Origin: Dyadobacter sp. CY261
GTDB lineage: Bacteria; Bacteroidota; Bacteroidia; Cytophagales; Spirosomataceae
NCBI RefSeq assembly: GCF_021440085.1
Contig: NZ_JAKCPW010000001.1
Span: 248,001-312,000 of the forward strand
DNA length: 64,000 nucleotides
Direction of reading: 5' to 3'
The notes under the pieces: generated by a model
Database searches by the model: none
Seen by the model: the letters and a program-made list of their open reading frames with translations, nothing else
What the model was told of the DNA's origin: nothing
In this document: in pieces, positions 26,360-35,235 of the stretch
Numbering within the stretch: the stretch's first letter is position 1
Layout of the letters: each line of letters opens with the position of its first letter
Translations under genes and position numbers: made by a program

Positions 26360-26872
26360 TTATTTACTCAACTCACTCAGCAACCCCGGAATGTTCAAAC
26401 TCTTCGTATACATCTCGATAGAACCATCGGGAAGATACTCCCATTGATCTTGCGGGCGGTCCCAGTAGAGTTCGACGCCGTTACCGTCGGGGTCATTGAG
26501 ATATATCGCTTCAGAAACACCGTGATCACTGGCGCCGGTCAGCGGGTAACCTGCCTGGATAAGGCGGTTCAATGCAAATGCGAGATCCTTCCGGCTCGGA
26601 AATAGGATAGCGGTATGGAAGAGGCCGACGCCATTCGGAGATGCTGGCGGGGCACCTTTGCTGTACCAGGTATTGAGGCCAATGTGGTGGTGATAGCCAC
26701 CGGCGGAAATGAATACGGCTTGGGTTCCGTAGCGAGTAGTGATTTCGAAGCCGAGCAGGCCACAATAAAAATCGATGGCACGGTCGAGGTCGGCTACTTT
26801 CAGGTGGACGTGGCCGATGCGGGTTTGTGCGGGTATGATATAGTTATCCGGTTCCATAAGAGCAGCAGGCAT
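26360..26872 (-). CDS. VOC-family protein, catechol-dioxygenase-like
   Basis: A 170-residue protein from ATG 26872 (MPAALMEPDN). It has two VOC half-domains: GHVHLKVADLDRAIDFYCGLLGFEITTRYG with GGYHHHIGLNTWYS, and HTAILFPSRKDLAFALNRLIQAG followed by ASDHGVSEAIYLNDPDGNGVELYWDRP. The metal ligands H (GHVHL), H (GVGLFHTAI) and E (VELYWDR) of extradiol dioxygenase-type VOC proteins (CatE/BphC-like) are all visible. It starts 97 bases from, and is divergent with, the isomerase-like gene at 26970. The aromatic substrate is unknown. Confidence 0.85.
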   Translation of the reverse strand: MPAALMEPDNYIIPAQTRIGHVHLKVADLDRAIDFYCGLLGFEITTRYGTQAVFISAGGYHHHIGLNTWYSKGAPPASPNGVGLFHTAILFPSRKDLAFALNRLIQAGYPLTGASDHGVSEAIYLNDPDGNGVELYWDRPQDQWEYLPDGSIEMYTKSLNIPGLLSELSK

Positions 26873-26969
26873 GGTGTAATTTGTGAACAATCAATTTACA
26901 TGGATTTGCGGTAAAAAATTCCGGAAAGCGGCTTTACCTTTAAATCAGTTAACCTTTCATAACGCATTA

Positions 26970-27887
26970 ATGAACCGCCGAGAAGCATTATCCTCGATCG
27001 CTGCCGTGAGCGCAGCAGGCATTGTTCCGGCCGAGGCCGCCAAAGCGAAAAACCAGCCTTTTATTTATTCCCTCAATATGAGCACCCTACGAGGCCAGAA
27101 GCTCGGCTTCCGGAAGGAGCTCGAAGTAGCTGCAAAGGCCGGTTATGGTTCGGTGGAAATCTGGATCAGCACTTTGCAGGATTATCTCAAAGGCGGCGGG
27201 ACATTGCAGGAAGCCAAACGCATTGTCGGCGACCTGGGCCTGAAAGTGGAAGACGCAATCGGTTTTGCGACCTGGATTGTAGATGACGAAACGGCCCGTA
27301 ACAAGGCATTGGACCAGTTGAAAGGCGAAATGGAACAACTGGCGGCCATTGGCTGTCCGCGTGTGGCTGCTCCGCCTATGGGCGCGACCACCGGTGCGTC
27401 GCTGGATTTAGCCAAGATGGCGGAACGCTACCGCGCTATCCTCGAACTGGGCGATAAAACAGGCGTCGTACCGCATCTGGAACTTTGGGGCTTTTCCAAA
27501 AACCTCAGCCGGGTAGGCGAGATACTCTACGTAGCAGTCGAATCCGGCCATCCTTCGGCCCGTTTGCTCATGGATGTTTACCACTTGCACAAAGGCGGTT
27601 CTGGGATGGAGGCGATTAAAGACGTGGGTAAGCCGCTGATCGAAATCTTTCACGTAAACGACTATCCCCAAACGCCTCCCCGCGAGACGATCACCGACGC
27701 CGATCGCGTTTACGTAGGCGATGGTGTTGCTCCGTGGAAAAGTGTGTTACAAAGCCTTATAAATCCCGAAAAACCTATTATTATTTCTTTTGAAGTCTTC
27801 AATAAAGATTACTGGGCACAGGATCCGCTGGTGGTCGCAAAGACCAGCCTGGTCAAAATGAAGAAAATTGTGGAAGCAGCAGTTTAG
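26970..27887 (+). CDS. Exported sugar phosphate isomerase/epimerase-like TIM barrel
   Basis: A 305-residue xylose-isomerase-like protein starting MNRREALSSIAAVSAAGIVPAEA, a Tat/Sec-type signal. Barrel motifs include FIYSLNMSTLRGQ, YGSVEIWISTLQDYL, VVPHLELWGFS, RLLMDVYHLHKGG, IEIFHVNDYPQTP and PIIISFEVFNKDYW; the E/D/H/E ligands of the fold are at ELWGF, DVYH, HVND and SFEVF. Upstream, TACCTTTA at 26935-26942 could be its -7 box. Such proteins in Bacteroidota often accompany Gfo/Idh/MocA oxidoreductases in sugar-oxidation loci. Confidence 0.87.
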   Translation: MNRREALSSIAAVSAAGIVPAEAAKAKNQPFIYSLNMSTLRGQKLGFRKELEVAAKAGYGSVEIWISTLQDYLKGGGTLQEAKRIVGDLGLKVEDAIGFATWIVDDETARNKALDQLKGEMEQLAAIGCPRVAAPPMGATTGASLDLAKMAERYRAILELGDKTGVVPHLELWGFSKNLSRVGEILYVAVESGHPSARLLMDVYHLHKGGSGMEAIKDVGKPLIEIFHVNDYPQTPPRETITDADRVYVGDGVAPWKSVLQSLINPEKPIIISFEVFNKDYWAQDPLVVAKTSLVKMKKIVEAAV

Positions 27888-27896
27888 CGCATATCT

Positions 27897-27920
27897 GGCC
27901 GGTAGTAATGCCGGCCTTTT
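27897..27920. terminator. Hairpin between convergent genes
   Basis: Arms ggccgg (27897-27902) and ccggcc (27911-27916) followed by TTTTTC. It terminates the isomerase-like gene from the left and abuts the stop of the opposing gene at 27921. Confidence 0.6.
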
Positions 27921-28436
27921 TCATATTTTGCCCAGAAACGCCAGAATGCTTAGTACCAGTCCCGCAATGGTGGCTATGGCGGAAACCAGGATGGCAAAAA
28001 TCATCAGGAAGCCTTTCGCGCCTGTTTTCTTCATGATAATCAAACCATCCCCTTTTTTGATCTCAGGAAGCTGGTCGACGGTCAGCTGAAAAGTGCCGGG
28101 CGCGTCAATACTAAACTCAGCAACCGGCACAATGCGGCTACCCGACATATCTTTCCGCGATCCAAGGTGGTTGACGACATTCATCACGTCGAATTGCTTT
28201 CCGCCGGGTAAAGAGATTAATTGATACGACACTTTGGTTGGCATAATACCTAACATTGCCGGGCGGCGATAGGCGATTTCGTAGGTCCCAGGCTCAGGAA
28301 GGTGAAAATCCGGTAAGGGTCGACCGAGTGGAAGTGCTATCTTTTTGCCTCCATAAATTTCAACGATCCTGCCTATGCTGCGGATAAGTAACCACAGGCC
28401 TGTGATGAATAGTAACGGGAAAAGTATTTTGGTCAT
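27921..28436 (-). CDS. Small two-helix membrane protein of unknown function
   Basis: A 171-residue protein. A hydrophobic segment at 3-20 (ILFPLLFITGLWLLIRSIG) and another at about 146-168 (FLMIFAILVSAIATIAGLVLSILAFLG) flank a beta-rich middle with PGTYEIAYRRPAMLGIMP, SYQLISLPGGKQ and FSIDAPGTFQLTVDQLPE. The middle would sit outside the membrane, and the domain resembles small sensing or binding beta domains. Not assigned to a family by eye. No partner gene is obvious. Confidence 0.65.
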   Translation of the reverse strand: MTKILFPLLFITGLWLLIRSIGRIVEIYGGKKIALPLGRPLPDFHLPEPGTYEIAYRRPAMLGIMPTKVSYQLISLPGGKQFDVMNVVNHLGSRKDMSGSRIVPVAEFSIDAPGTFQLTVDQLPEIKKGDGLIIMKKTGAKGFLMIFAILVSAIATIAGLVLSILAFLGKI

Positions 28437-28472
28437 CCAATCAGTTGCTTACAATGCGCTGCAAGTAAACAA

Positions 28473-29474
28473 TTATGAATTTTTGTTTGCGCCAAGTTGG
28501 TGATAATCAAAGTATTTTTTGAGTAAAAGGTTAATGAACCTTTTCAAATAGATCTCATTTAAAAACACGTTGGACCAGTTGTCGTACCGTTGCGACTGTA
28601 TGCCCAAATAGAAGAAATACAAGCAAATGCCCAGCATCGGGATGAGCCGTTTTTCTTCATCGGAAATCGGACAAACGGATTCATAACCTTTGAAAAACTG
28701 CGCAGCTTTATGCTCCCGTTCGGAATCTTCTTTTTCGACGGAATGGATTTGAAGCACATAATAGGCCATATCAAGGCATAACCAGCCATTTCCACAAAAG
28801 TCAAAATCAAAAAATGTAATCTGGCCATCGGAGGTGACATTCATATTGTCGAACCACAGGTCGAGGTGCACGGCACCTTTTCGGATGTTGTCCGAATCGG
28901 CATTTCGGATTTCCTGAATCAGATACTCCTGCACGGTTTTCATGTACTGCATTTCTTGGGTGTCTTCGGCTAGGAATTGGCCAATTCGAGTAAGCGAATC
29001 AATAAGCAGTTCTTTTTCGGAATAGGTGACGCGTTTTAATGCAAAGTTTTCCGTCAGCAGATGCATCCGAGCCATCAATGTCCCGATCTGGAAATGGGTC
29101 TCTGCATCGAAATTAAACACTTTCTCTCCCTCGGCGAATGAGAATAATACACCGTATCGCTCACCTTCCGGCGCCGCGAACGTATGGATGAATGCACTTT
29201 CAAGATCCGCGATCGGGAATGAAACGGAGACGCCATTCGCACTGAGGTGATCTAAAAGACGCAACTCTTCCGAAATTTCCTCCATTGTCCTCCATTGGAA
29301 GCTATAAACGCGGAAAATGTACCGTTTTTCTGGGGTAGTTATAAGATATGTGTCGCTGATCCCTGTTTTCAGGATACGGCAGTCGACCTGCTGGCCGGGG
29401 AAGTAATGCTTTTGAACAAAGATGGCGAGATGAAACGGAGAAAGATTTGAATTGGAAACCGGGAAGACGTTCAT
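28473..29474 (-). CDS. Aminoglycoside phosphotransferase-family kinase
   Basis: A 333-residue APH/choline kinase-like protein, starting at MNVFPVSNSNLSPFHL (ATG 29474; the longer frame to 29747 runs through the divergent promoter and neighbour). N-lobe: ILKTGISDTYLITTPEKRYIFRVYSF. C-lobe: Brenner motif VHLDLWFDNMNV with catalytic Asp and Asn, and the metal-binding FFDFDFCGNGW. The family phosphorylates small molecules such as homoserine, choline, methylthioribose or drugs; this one resembles the homoserine-kinase-II-like branch, substrate uncertain. Confidence 0.85.
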   Translation of the reverse strand: MNVFPVSNSNLSPFHLAIFVQKHYFPGQQVDCRILKTGISDTYLITTPEKRYIFRVYSFQWRTMEEISEELRLLDHLSANGVSVSFPIADLESAFIHTFAAPEGERYGVLFSFAEGEKVFNFDAETHFQIGTLMARMHLLTENFALKRVTYSEKELLIDSLTRIGQFLAEDTQEMQYMKTVQEYLIQEIRNADSDNIRKGAVHLDLWFDNMNVTSDGQITFFDFDFCGNGWLCLDMAYYVLQIHSVEKEDSEREHKAAQFFKGYESVCPISDEEKRLIPMLGICLYFFYLGIQSQRYDNWSNVFLNEIYLKRFINLLLKKYFDYHQLGANKNS

Positions 29475-29506
29475 AAGGAAAGGCGATTGGGGCGGCAAAA
29501 TTATCA

Positions 29507-29514
29507 TATATTTG
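29507..29514 (+). promoter_or_regulatory. Bacteroidota -7 promoter box
   Basis: TATATTTG, an exact TAnnTTTG -7 motif, lies 29 bases before the ATG of the small acetyltransferase gene; gattgg near 29485-29490 is a possible -33 partner. It sits between divergent starts. Confidence 0.5.
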
Positions 29515-29543
29515 CCCCGGACGTAACAGTGAACCAAAATTTT

Positions 29544-29834
29544 ATGGCTGAGATCAAATTTCAACTCGATAACCGTCGGAGAGGCGCTTTTAAGGTAGAA
29601 GAGGACGGTAAGCAGGTAGGGGAGATGGTGATCGGGTTGAGTGAAACTACATTGACAGTATACCACACCGAAGTGGACCCCGAAAAGGAAGGCCGCGGAT
29701 TGGCGCGCCAAATGCTGGATGCAATGGTCGCCTACGCACGTGAGCACGGGTTGCAGGTGCTGCCGCTATGCGAATATGTGCATGGGCAGTTCCGCCGGCA
29801 TCCCGATGACTATGCCGACGTTTGGTCAAAATAA
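29544..29834 (+). CDS. Small GNAT-type acetyltransferase (Acetyltransf_CG/YjdJ-like)
   Basis: A 96-residue single-domain protein from ATG 29544. The run KVEEDGKQVGEMVIGLSETTLTVYHTEVDPEKEGRGLARQML has the two strands and the acetyl-CoA loop EGRGLA of the mini-GNAT family PF14542, and it ends PLCEYVHGQFRRHPDDYADVW, the conserved C-terminal block. Mini-GNATs are ~90 residues, so it is complete. Substrate unknown. It converges with the PAS kinase gene, 10 bases apart. Confidence 0.88.
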   Translation: MAEIKFQLDNRRRGAFKVEEDGKQVGEMVIGLSETTLTVYHTEVDPEKEGRGLARQMLDAMVAYAREHGLQVLPLCEYVHGQFRRHPDDYADVWSK

Positions 29835-29844
29835 TCCTGCCGCA

Positions 29845-32244
29845 TCAGATTGGCTGCGGCAGGTATACGATGAAGGTTGCGCCTTTACCCGGCTGACTTT
29901 TAGCCGTAATATAACCATGGTGGTTCTGGACCACTTTTTTACATAACGCCAGACCAATGCCCGAACCTGAAAATTCGCTGCGCCCATGCAGTCGCTGGAA
30001 CATTTGGAAAATTCGGTCGAGGTACATCTCGTCGAAACCAATGCCGTTGTCGCTCACTTCCAGACGAATATATCGGTGATCCGCTAAAAGTTTTGGCAAG
30101 GTTCTTTTCTCTGCATCGTCAACTGCCCGGTAGGATATCCGGATAACCGGTTCCTGATCCGGCTGTCGGTATTTGACAGCATTGCTGATCAGGTTCTGCA
30201 TCAGTTGTGTCAACTGATGGCTGTTACCCCAAACTGGCGGCAGATCTTCCACGGTGATTTTGGCTTTTTGTTCCTGAATGGATATTTCAAGATCCGCCAG
30301 CACGGAGGTTACAGTATCGCTAAGCAGGACTTCCTTGAATTCGCCTTCACGGGTCGTCAGCCGGGAATAGGCGAGCAAATCGTCGATCATGGCTGACATC
30401 CTTTTGGATGCGTCCTGAATGCGGTTAAGCATGTATTTGCCTGTGTCATCAAGCTTATCGGTGTAGGTAGACTGCAGACGGGTGCTGAACGACTGGATTT
30501 TGCGCAAAGGCTCCTGCATGTCGTGGCTGGCCGCATAGGCAAATTGCTGGAGGTTATTGTTTGAATTCACGAGTTCGATATTGGCCTGGTGCAATTCGTC
30601 GGTGCGCTGCGTTACACGCTGTTCCAGTTCGTTGGCGAGCTGGCGGTAGCGCTCTTCGCTCTGTTCAAGCTCCTGCAATGAAATTACCTGGTCCGTCACG
30701 TCCACGGCCATATCAAGGATCGCATACACTTCCCCGTTTGCATTTGTGAGGGGTTTGTAGGTGTAGTCGTAATAGGAGGTCTGCAGCCTCCCGTCGACTA
30801 CCAGATCAACCCTGGCCGCTTGTTCCGAATAAGCCTCACCTGTCCGGTAAATGCGGTCAAGGATTTCTAGAAATGGCTGACCTTTCAGTTCAGGCAATGC
30901 CTCCGCGAGCGGCTTACCGATGACCGCTTTCCCTTTCCCCCACACTTTGAGCATAGCTTCATTGGGAATGTCGATGATCATATCCCTCCCTACAAACAAT
31001 GCCGTAGCTACCGGTGCCTGTTCAATCAGTGTCCGCAAATGTTCTTCATTCACTTTCAACCTCTGTTCCGATTCGATTCGGTCGCTGATGTCCATGACAA
31101 TCCCTGATAACGAAACCGCCTCGCCCATGCTGTCGTATAAGTAACGGCCCAGCACGCGTATCCAATGCACCGTTCCGTCGTGCCAGATAAACCGCGCTTC
31201 GTAACGCAGCTCCCCGTTGGCGGAGGCTTCCGAGTAGGCCTCATCTCTGATCGGAACGTCATCGGGGTGCAGGCTCGCGAGTAATATGTCCCGCGTCATA
31301 TGCGCATTTTCACTCCCGGTAATGATCTTCGCCATAGTAGGCGAATAGATAATCTCGTCATTCGCCAGTGTCACCAGAAACGAACCCGCGCCCGATCCTT
31401 CGATGGTCATCGCGGCTTGCTGATCGGCCCAGGCGATCTTTTCCTGACTGGTTATTTCCGAAGTAATCTCTCGGGATATGCCCGAAAACCGGTACGGGTT
31501 CCCCGAATGATCGAAATAGGCTTGACCTGTGCAGTGCAGCCAGCGGAGCTTGCGGTCGGTGGCACCTATTACCCGGTAACGGACGTCGTAGGAATGCCTT
31601 TGTGCCGGGTCGAGTGCGCGTTCGATCGCTTCGTTGACGCGGGCGCGGTCGTCGGGATGGACAAATTGTATCAGGCGCTCGTAATGCATGTCGGCTTGGT
31701 TGGGGAAGCCGTACAGTTCCAGGCAGCGATCGTTGAACCGGACCCATTTATCCGCTGGACTAAGGTTCCATGTTCCCAACTGGGCTGCCTGGATTGCAAA
31801 TTTTAGATTTTCTTCACTTTCTTCCCTGGCCCTGACAGACAGTAATTGTTCAGAAATATCCATCATCGAACCAACCATCCGCACCGGCTTTCCTTCACTC
31901 TGAATCGTGTAACCACGGTCGTGCACCTGCGCATACGAACCATCCGCCCGTCGGAAACGGTAGAAATCCGACCAGTTACTATCGCCTTTGTCGATAATGC
32001 GGTAAATTTTTTTGACAACCTGCTCCTGGTCGTCGGGATGAATACGGTCGAACCACGAGTTCGGGCCGATTTCAATCTCTTCGGGTTTGTACCCGAAAAT
32101 GAGTTGCATTCCCTCATTCCACCATAGTGTACCCTTTTGGAGATCCCAATCCCAGATCACATCGTGGGTAGCTTTTGCTACAAGTTCAAACCGCTCTATC
32201 GCGAGCAGCAGGTCGTCTTTACGCTCATTAAAGGTCTCAGTCAT
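29845..32244 (-). CDS. Multi-PAS hybrid-free sensor histidine kinase
   Basis: A 799-residue cytosolic kinase without membrane helices. Four PAS domains follow one another: ~15-130 (VIWDWDLQKGTLWWNE with PAC FRRADGSYAQVHDRG), ~145-255 (LGTWNLSPADKWVRFND), ~270-390 and ~400-525 (FVGRDMIIDIPNEAMLKVWG). A helix, then the HisKA box with His574 in YAASHDMQEPLRKI, and the ATPase domain (NLISNAVKYR, DNGIGFDE, SGSGIGLALCKKV) end the protein. No response regulator gene adjoins, so it is an orphan. PAS chains like this usually bind small ligands, heme or flavin; none can be assigned here. Confidence 0.93.
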   Translation of the reverse strand: MTETFNERKDDLLLAIERFELVAKATHDVIWDWDLQKGTLWWNEGMQLIFGYKPEEIEIGPNSWFDRIHPDDQEQVVKKIYRIIDKGDSNWSDFYRFRRADGSYAQVHDRGYTIQSEGKPVRMVGSMMDISEQLLSVRAREESEENLKFAIQAAQLGTWNLSPADKWVRFNDRCLELYGFPNQADMHYERLIQFVHPDDRARVNEAIERALDPAQRHSYDVRYRVIGATDRKLRWLHCTGQAYFDHSGNPYRFSGISREITSEITSQEKIAWADQQAAMTIEGSGAGSFLVTLANDEIIYSPTMAKIITGSENAHMTRDILLASLHPDDVPIRDEAYSEASANGELRYEARFIWHDGTVHWIRVLGRYLYDSMGEAVSLSGIVMDISDRIESEQRLKVNEEHLRTLIEQAPVATALFVGRDMIIDIPNEAMLKVWGKGKAVIGKPLAEALPELKGQPFLEILDRIYRTGEAYSEQAARVDLVVDGRLQTSYYDYTYKPLTNANGEVYAILDMAVDVTDQVISLQELEQSEERYRQLANELEQRVTQRTDELHQANIELVNSNNNLQQFAYAASHDMQEPLRKIQSFSTRLQSTYTDKLDDTGKYMLNRIQDASKRMSAMIDDLLAYSRLTTREGEFKEVLLSDTVTSVLADLEISIQEQKAKITVEDLPPVWGNSHQLTQLMQNLISNAVKYRQPDQEPVIRISYRAVDDAEKRTLPKLLADHRYIRLEVSDNGIGFDEMYLDRIFQMFQRLHGRSEFSGSGIGLALCKKVVQNHHGYITAKSQPGKGATFIVYLPQPI

Positions 32245-32473
32245 CGGTAATAGGTCTTCCTCAGGTTTACTTATGCAGCTTTTTCAACGCTGGCGCAATA
32301 TGTAAAAATACGGATATTGGTAAAAAAGACATGGTTCGTTACTAAACCTCGGGTACATATGTGAAAATCGCACTTCCTGATTTCCTGTCCAAAGGCAGAC
32401 AAAGTAAAATTTTCGCTGCAATCACTTTATTCATCGTAGGAAAAAAGTATACTAGCTCTTAACCGATTGAGCC

Positions 32474-33115
32474 ATGAGGAAACTCCCAGTTTATTTGTCT
32501 GCCGTAGTTGCATTAGCATTTGCCGGTTGTATTATGATCCAGCCGTCCAAAAAGCCGGTATCGTTGTTTGATGGTAAAACATTTAATGGTTGGGAAGGGG
32601 ACACTGTCAAAACCTGGAAAATCGAGAATGGAAGTCTTGCAGGCGGTTCACTGGAAGAAGCCGTTCCGCATAACGAGTTCCTGTGTACGCGTAAGGAATA
32701 TTCCAATTTTAGGTTGAAAGTAAAATTTAAACTGACTGGTACGGAAGGATTTATTAATACCGGCGTGCAGTTTCACAGCGTGCGACTCACCAACCCGCCC
32801 TACGAAATGACCGGCTACCAGGCCGATCTGGGCGACAAATACTGGGCAAGCCTCTATGACGAATCCAGACGGAACAAGACACTGATCGCGCCGGATTCGG
32901 TACTGGTTGAAAAAATTGTGAAACGAAATGACTGGAATAATTATGAAGTGCACAGCCAGAATGGCCGTATTCAGCTGTTTTTGAATGGCACCAAAACAGT
33001 GGATTATACCGAGCTTGATAAATCTATTCCTCAAAAAGGGCTCATTGGCCTGCAAATCCACGGCGGTGGCAAGGCAAAGGTATTTTATAAGGATATTGTA
33101 ATAGAAGAACTTTGA
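32474..33115 (+). CDS. DUF1080 (3-keto-disaccharide hydrolase family) lipoprotein
   Basis: A 213-residue lipoprotein; the lipobox FAGC gives Cys19. The domain is the concanavalin-like 3-keto-disaccharide hydrolase fold (DUF1080): LFDGKTFNGWEGDTVKTWKIENGSL, EFLCTRKEYSNFRLKVKFKLTG, NTGVQFHSVRL, DWNNYEVHSQNGRIQLFLNGTKTVDYTE and GLIGLQIHGGGKAKVFYKDIVIEEL. Family members cleave 3-keto-glycosides made by Gfo/Idh/MocA dehydrogenases; such a gene lies nearby at 33780. It probably acts in the periplasm. Confidence 0.92.
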   Translation: MRKLPVYLSAVVALAFAGCIMIQPSKKPVSLFDGKTFNGWEGDTVKTWKIENGSLAGGSLEEAVPHNEFLCTRKEYSNFRLKVKFKLTGTEGFINTGVQFHSVRLTNPPYEMTGYQADLGDKYWASLYDESRRNKTLIAPDSVLVEKIVKRNDWNNYEVHSQNGRIQLFLNGTKTVDYTELDKSIPQKGLIGLQIHGGGKAKVFYKDIVIEEL

Positions 33116-33116
33116 T

Positions 33117-33165
33117 AGCAAGACAACACTGCCGGTTTTCTCGAAACCGGCAGTGTTGTCTTGCT
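33117..33165. terminator. Bidirectional terminator with 22-bp perfect stem
   Basis: Arms 33117-33138 and 33144-33165 are exact complements (agcaagacaacactgccggt...), with the 5-base loop tctcg. Located between the convergent DUF1080 and DinB-fold genes and overlapping the end of the latter. Confidence 0.8.
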
Positions 33166-33647
33166 TATTTCCAGATACCCAGCAGACGACGGGCTACGAT
33201 GATCTCCGCAATGTGGTAAGAGTTGTGGTCGGCAATGAGCATGGCCTCGCGGACTATGTTTTGCCCGGTGCCCCACGCCAGCGGACTGAAAAGGTCGTTA
33301 TCCTCATTTTCCAGCAATGTAAAGAAATGCTGCTGGTCGTCGGCGATTTCTTTGATGCTGTCCTCCCATTCTTCATCACTCACATGGTCGGTTGGCTTCG
33401 GCCAGTATTCATCGGGCCAAACAAGCGTTTTGTAATCTTTCGAAATCGAGAAATCGACAATGTCTTTCTGGGCTATCCGGATGTGTTGCAAGAGTTGCCA
33501 GATGCTGTATGGAAGATTGTCGGGAATCGTAGTCCGCAGGTTGGCCGGGATGCCAGTGATGGCTTCTTCAAGGGTCACGTGGGCATTCCCGCCTCTGATG
33601 AGGGCGGTCAATTCATTGATCAGTTTTTTTCGCTGGTCGGCATGCAT
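33165..33647 (-). CDS. DinB-family (DUF664-like) four-helix protein
   Basis: A 160-residue protein with the DinB/YfiT four-helix fold. Candidate metal ligands are in SIWQLLQHIRIAQKDIV (His near 54), and in the C-terminal HNSYHIAEIIVARRLLGIW (two His near 141 and 145), giving the usual three-His site. Members bind Ni or Zn; some are thiol-dependent transferases, others have no known role. It is divergent from the Gfo/Idh/MocA gene, whose ATG is 133 bases away. Confidence 0.87.
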   Translation of the reverse strand: MHADQRKKLINELTALIRGGNAHVTLEEAITGIPANLRTTIPDNLPYSIWQLLQHIRIAQKDIVDFSISKDYKTLVWPDEYWPKPTDHVSDEEWEDSIKEIADDQQHFFTLLENEDNDLFSPLAWGTGQNIVREAMLIADHNSYHIAEIIVARRLLGIWK

Positions 33648-33779
33648 TGGAACGTTAGTTAAATTAGTAGAGTGAGGAATAAGGTGGCAAAATGTACATA
33701 TTTTCTTTTTACCGGCACAACAAATCGTGAATTGCTTAAATTAGGAGGATCATCATCTAAACCTTTTGAAAATCTGCAA

Positions 33780-35159
33780 ATGAATCCTAACCGCCGTAGT
33801 TTTATCAAAAATGTAACAGCCGCTTCTGCACTGTTAGCCACGGAAGGCATTGCCAAACCTTTTCACATCATCAAAGACCTCAAAAAAATCAGTCCTAACG
33901 ACAAGGTTCGCTTCGCGACGATCGGGATGGGGATTCAGGGGCATAGCGACACTAAGGCAGCGCTCCGCAGTTCCAAGGATGTAGAATTCGTTGCTGCGGC
34001 CGACTTGTACGACGGTCGTCTGACGCGTGTAAAAGAGCTTTATGGAAAGGATATTTTCACCACCCGCGACTACCGCCAGATCCTCGAACGCAAGGATATC
34101 GACGCAGTGCTCGTGGTCACACCCGACCATTGGCACGACCACATTACCAAAGCTGCACTGCAGGCGGGTAAGAATGTGTATTGCGAGAAGCCGATGGTGC
34201 ACCATATCAATGAAGGCTTGTCGGTGATCGACGCCTGGAAGAAATCGGGCAAGACGATGCAGGTCGGCAGCCAGCGGATCAGCTCGGCCTCTTTCAAAGA
34301 AGCAAAGCGGTTATTCGCTGCTGGCGAAATAGGCGAGATTAATTATGTAGAATCCAATAACGATCGTTTCAATGCCATCGGTGCATGGAACTACTCCATT
34401 CCAACCGATGCCTCACCGAGCACTGTGGACTGGGACACCTACCTGGGCGATGCGCCCAAAAGGGAATTCGATGCCAAGCGCTTCTTCCGCTGGAGAAACT
34501 ATCAGGACTACGGCACGGGCGTGGGCGGGGACCTTTTCGTACACCTCATTACGGGGGTGCATTTTGTAACCAACTCGCTCGGCCCGGAGCGTATCATGTC
34601 GTCAGGTGAGCTGAGTTACTGGAAAGATGGCCGTGACGTGCCCGATGTACTCGTATCGATCCTGGATTATCCAAAAACCGATATCCACGCCAACTTCCAG
34701 ATGGTGCTCCGCGTGAACTTTGCGAATGCCGGGGCGATCGCGAACAACACCCGGATTATCGGCACCGAGGGCCAGATCGAATTTACAGAGAACAACCTGG
34801 TACTCACGAAAAAGAAACTGCCGAAAGCGCCGGGTATGGGAGGTTATGACAGCTTTAATACCTTCTCGGAAGCCGAGCAAAAAGAATTCAAGAAGCAATA
34901 TGATGCACAATATCCGGAAGATACCCGGAAAGCAGAACCGGTCAAAGAGGTGCGGTTCGAGGCCCCGAAAGAGGATGATGCACATGCCAACCACTTCAGG
35001 GATTTCTTCGAGAATGTGAAAAAAGGCAGCGTGGGAACTGTGGAGGACGCAGTATTCGGCTTCCGCGCCGCGGCCCCCGTGCTGGCCTGCAACGAAAGCT
35101 ATTTCAGTAAGAAAATTGTCCATTGGGACCCGGTGGCAATGAAAATGAAGAAGAAATAA
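33780..35159 (+). CDS. Tat-exported Gfo/Idh/MocA-family oxidoreductase
   Basis: A 459-residue dehydrogenase. ATG 33780 (MNPNRRSFIKNVTAASALLATEG) opens a twin-arginine signal; the earlier in-frame start at 33672 is not needed. The Rossmann part has VRFATIGMGIQGHSDT and VEFVAAADLYDGRL, then the EKPM motif in NVYCEKPMVHH and the C-terminal beta-sheet domain (TVDWDTYLGDAPKREFDAKRFFRWRNYQDYGTGVGGDLFVH). NAD(P) or another cofactor would be carried folded through Tat. It likely oxidises a sugar or glycoside at C3, working with the DUF1080 hydrolase gene next door and the isomerase-like proteins. Confidence 0.92.
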   Translation: MNPNRRSFIKNVTAASALLATEGIAKPFHIIKDLKKISPNDKVRFATIGMGIQGHSDTKAALRSSKDVEFVAAADLYDGRLTRVKELYGKDIFTTRDYRQILERKDIDAVLVVTPDHWHDHITKAALQAGKNVYCEKPMVHHINEGLSVIDAWKKSGKTMQVGSQRISSASFKEAKRLFAAGEIGEINYVESNNDRFNAIGAWNYSIPTDASPSTVDWDTYLGDAPKREFDAKRFFRWRNYQDYGTGVGGDLFVHLITGVHFVTNSLGPERIMSSGELSYWKDGRDVPDVLVSILDYPKTDIHANFQMVLRVNFANAGAIANNTRIIGTEGQIEFTENNLVLTKKKLPKAPGMGGYDSFNTFSEAEQKEFKKQYDAQYPEDTRKAEPVKEVRFEAPKEDDAHANHFRDFFENVKKGSVGTVEDAVFGFRAAAPVLACNESYFSKKIVHWDPVAMKMKKK

Positions 35160-35170
35160 ACCTTCATACC

Positions 35171-35203
35171 AAGCGGGAGATGCACAGCGTCTCCCGCTTT
35201 TGT
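35171..35203 (+). terminator. Hairpin terminator
   Basis: Arms aagcgggaga (35171-35180) and tctcccgctt (35190-35199) followed by TTTG. It ends the oxidoreductase gene. Confidence 0.7.
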
Positions 35204-35235
35204 AACCATTCAATCCTAATCAAACTGTTCCTGGT

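Noticed and set aside
29475..29747. 91-residue N-terminal extension of the phosphotransferase gene
   Set aside because: It overlaps the divergent promoter and the mini-GNAT coding region; the kinase fold begins after ATG 29474.
33672..33779. 36-residue N-terminal extension of the Gfo/Idh/MocA gene
   Set aside because: The Tat signal starts at ATG 33780; the extension covers the promoter region between divergent genes.
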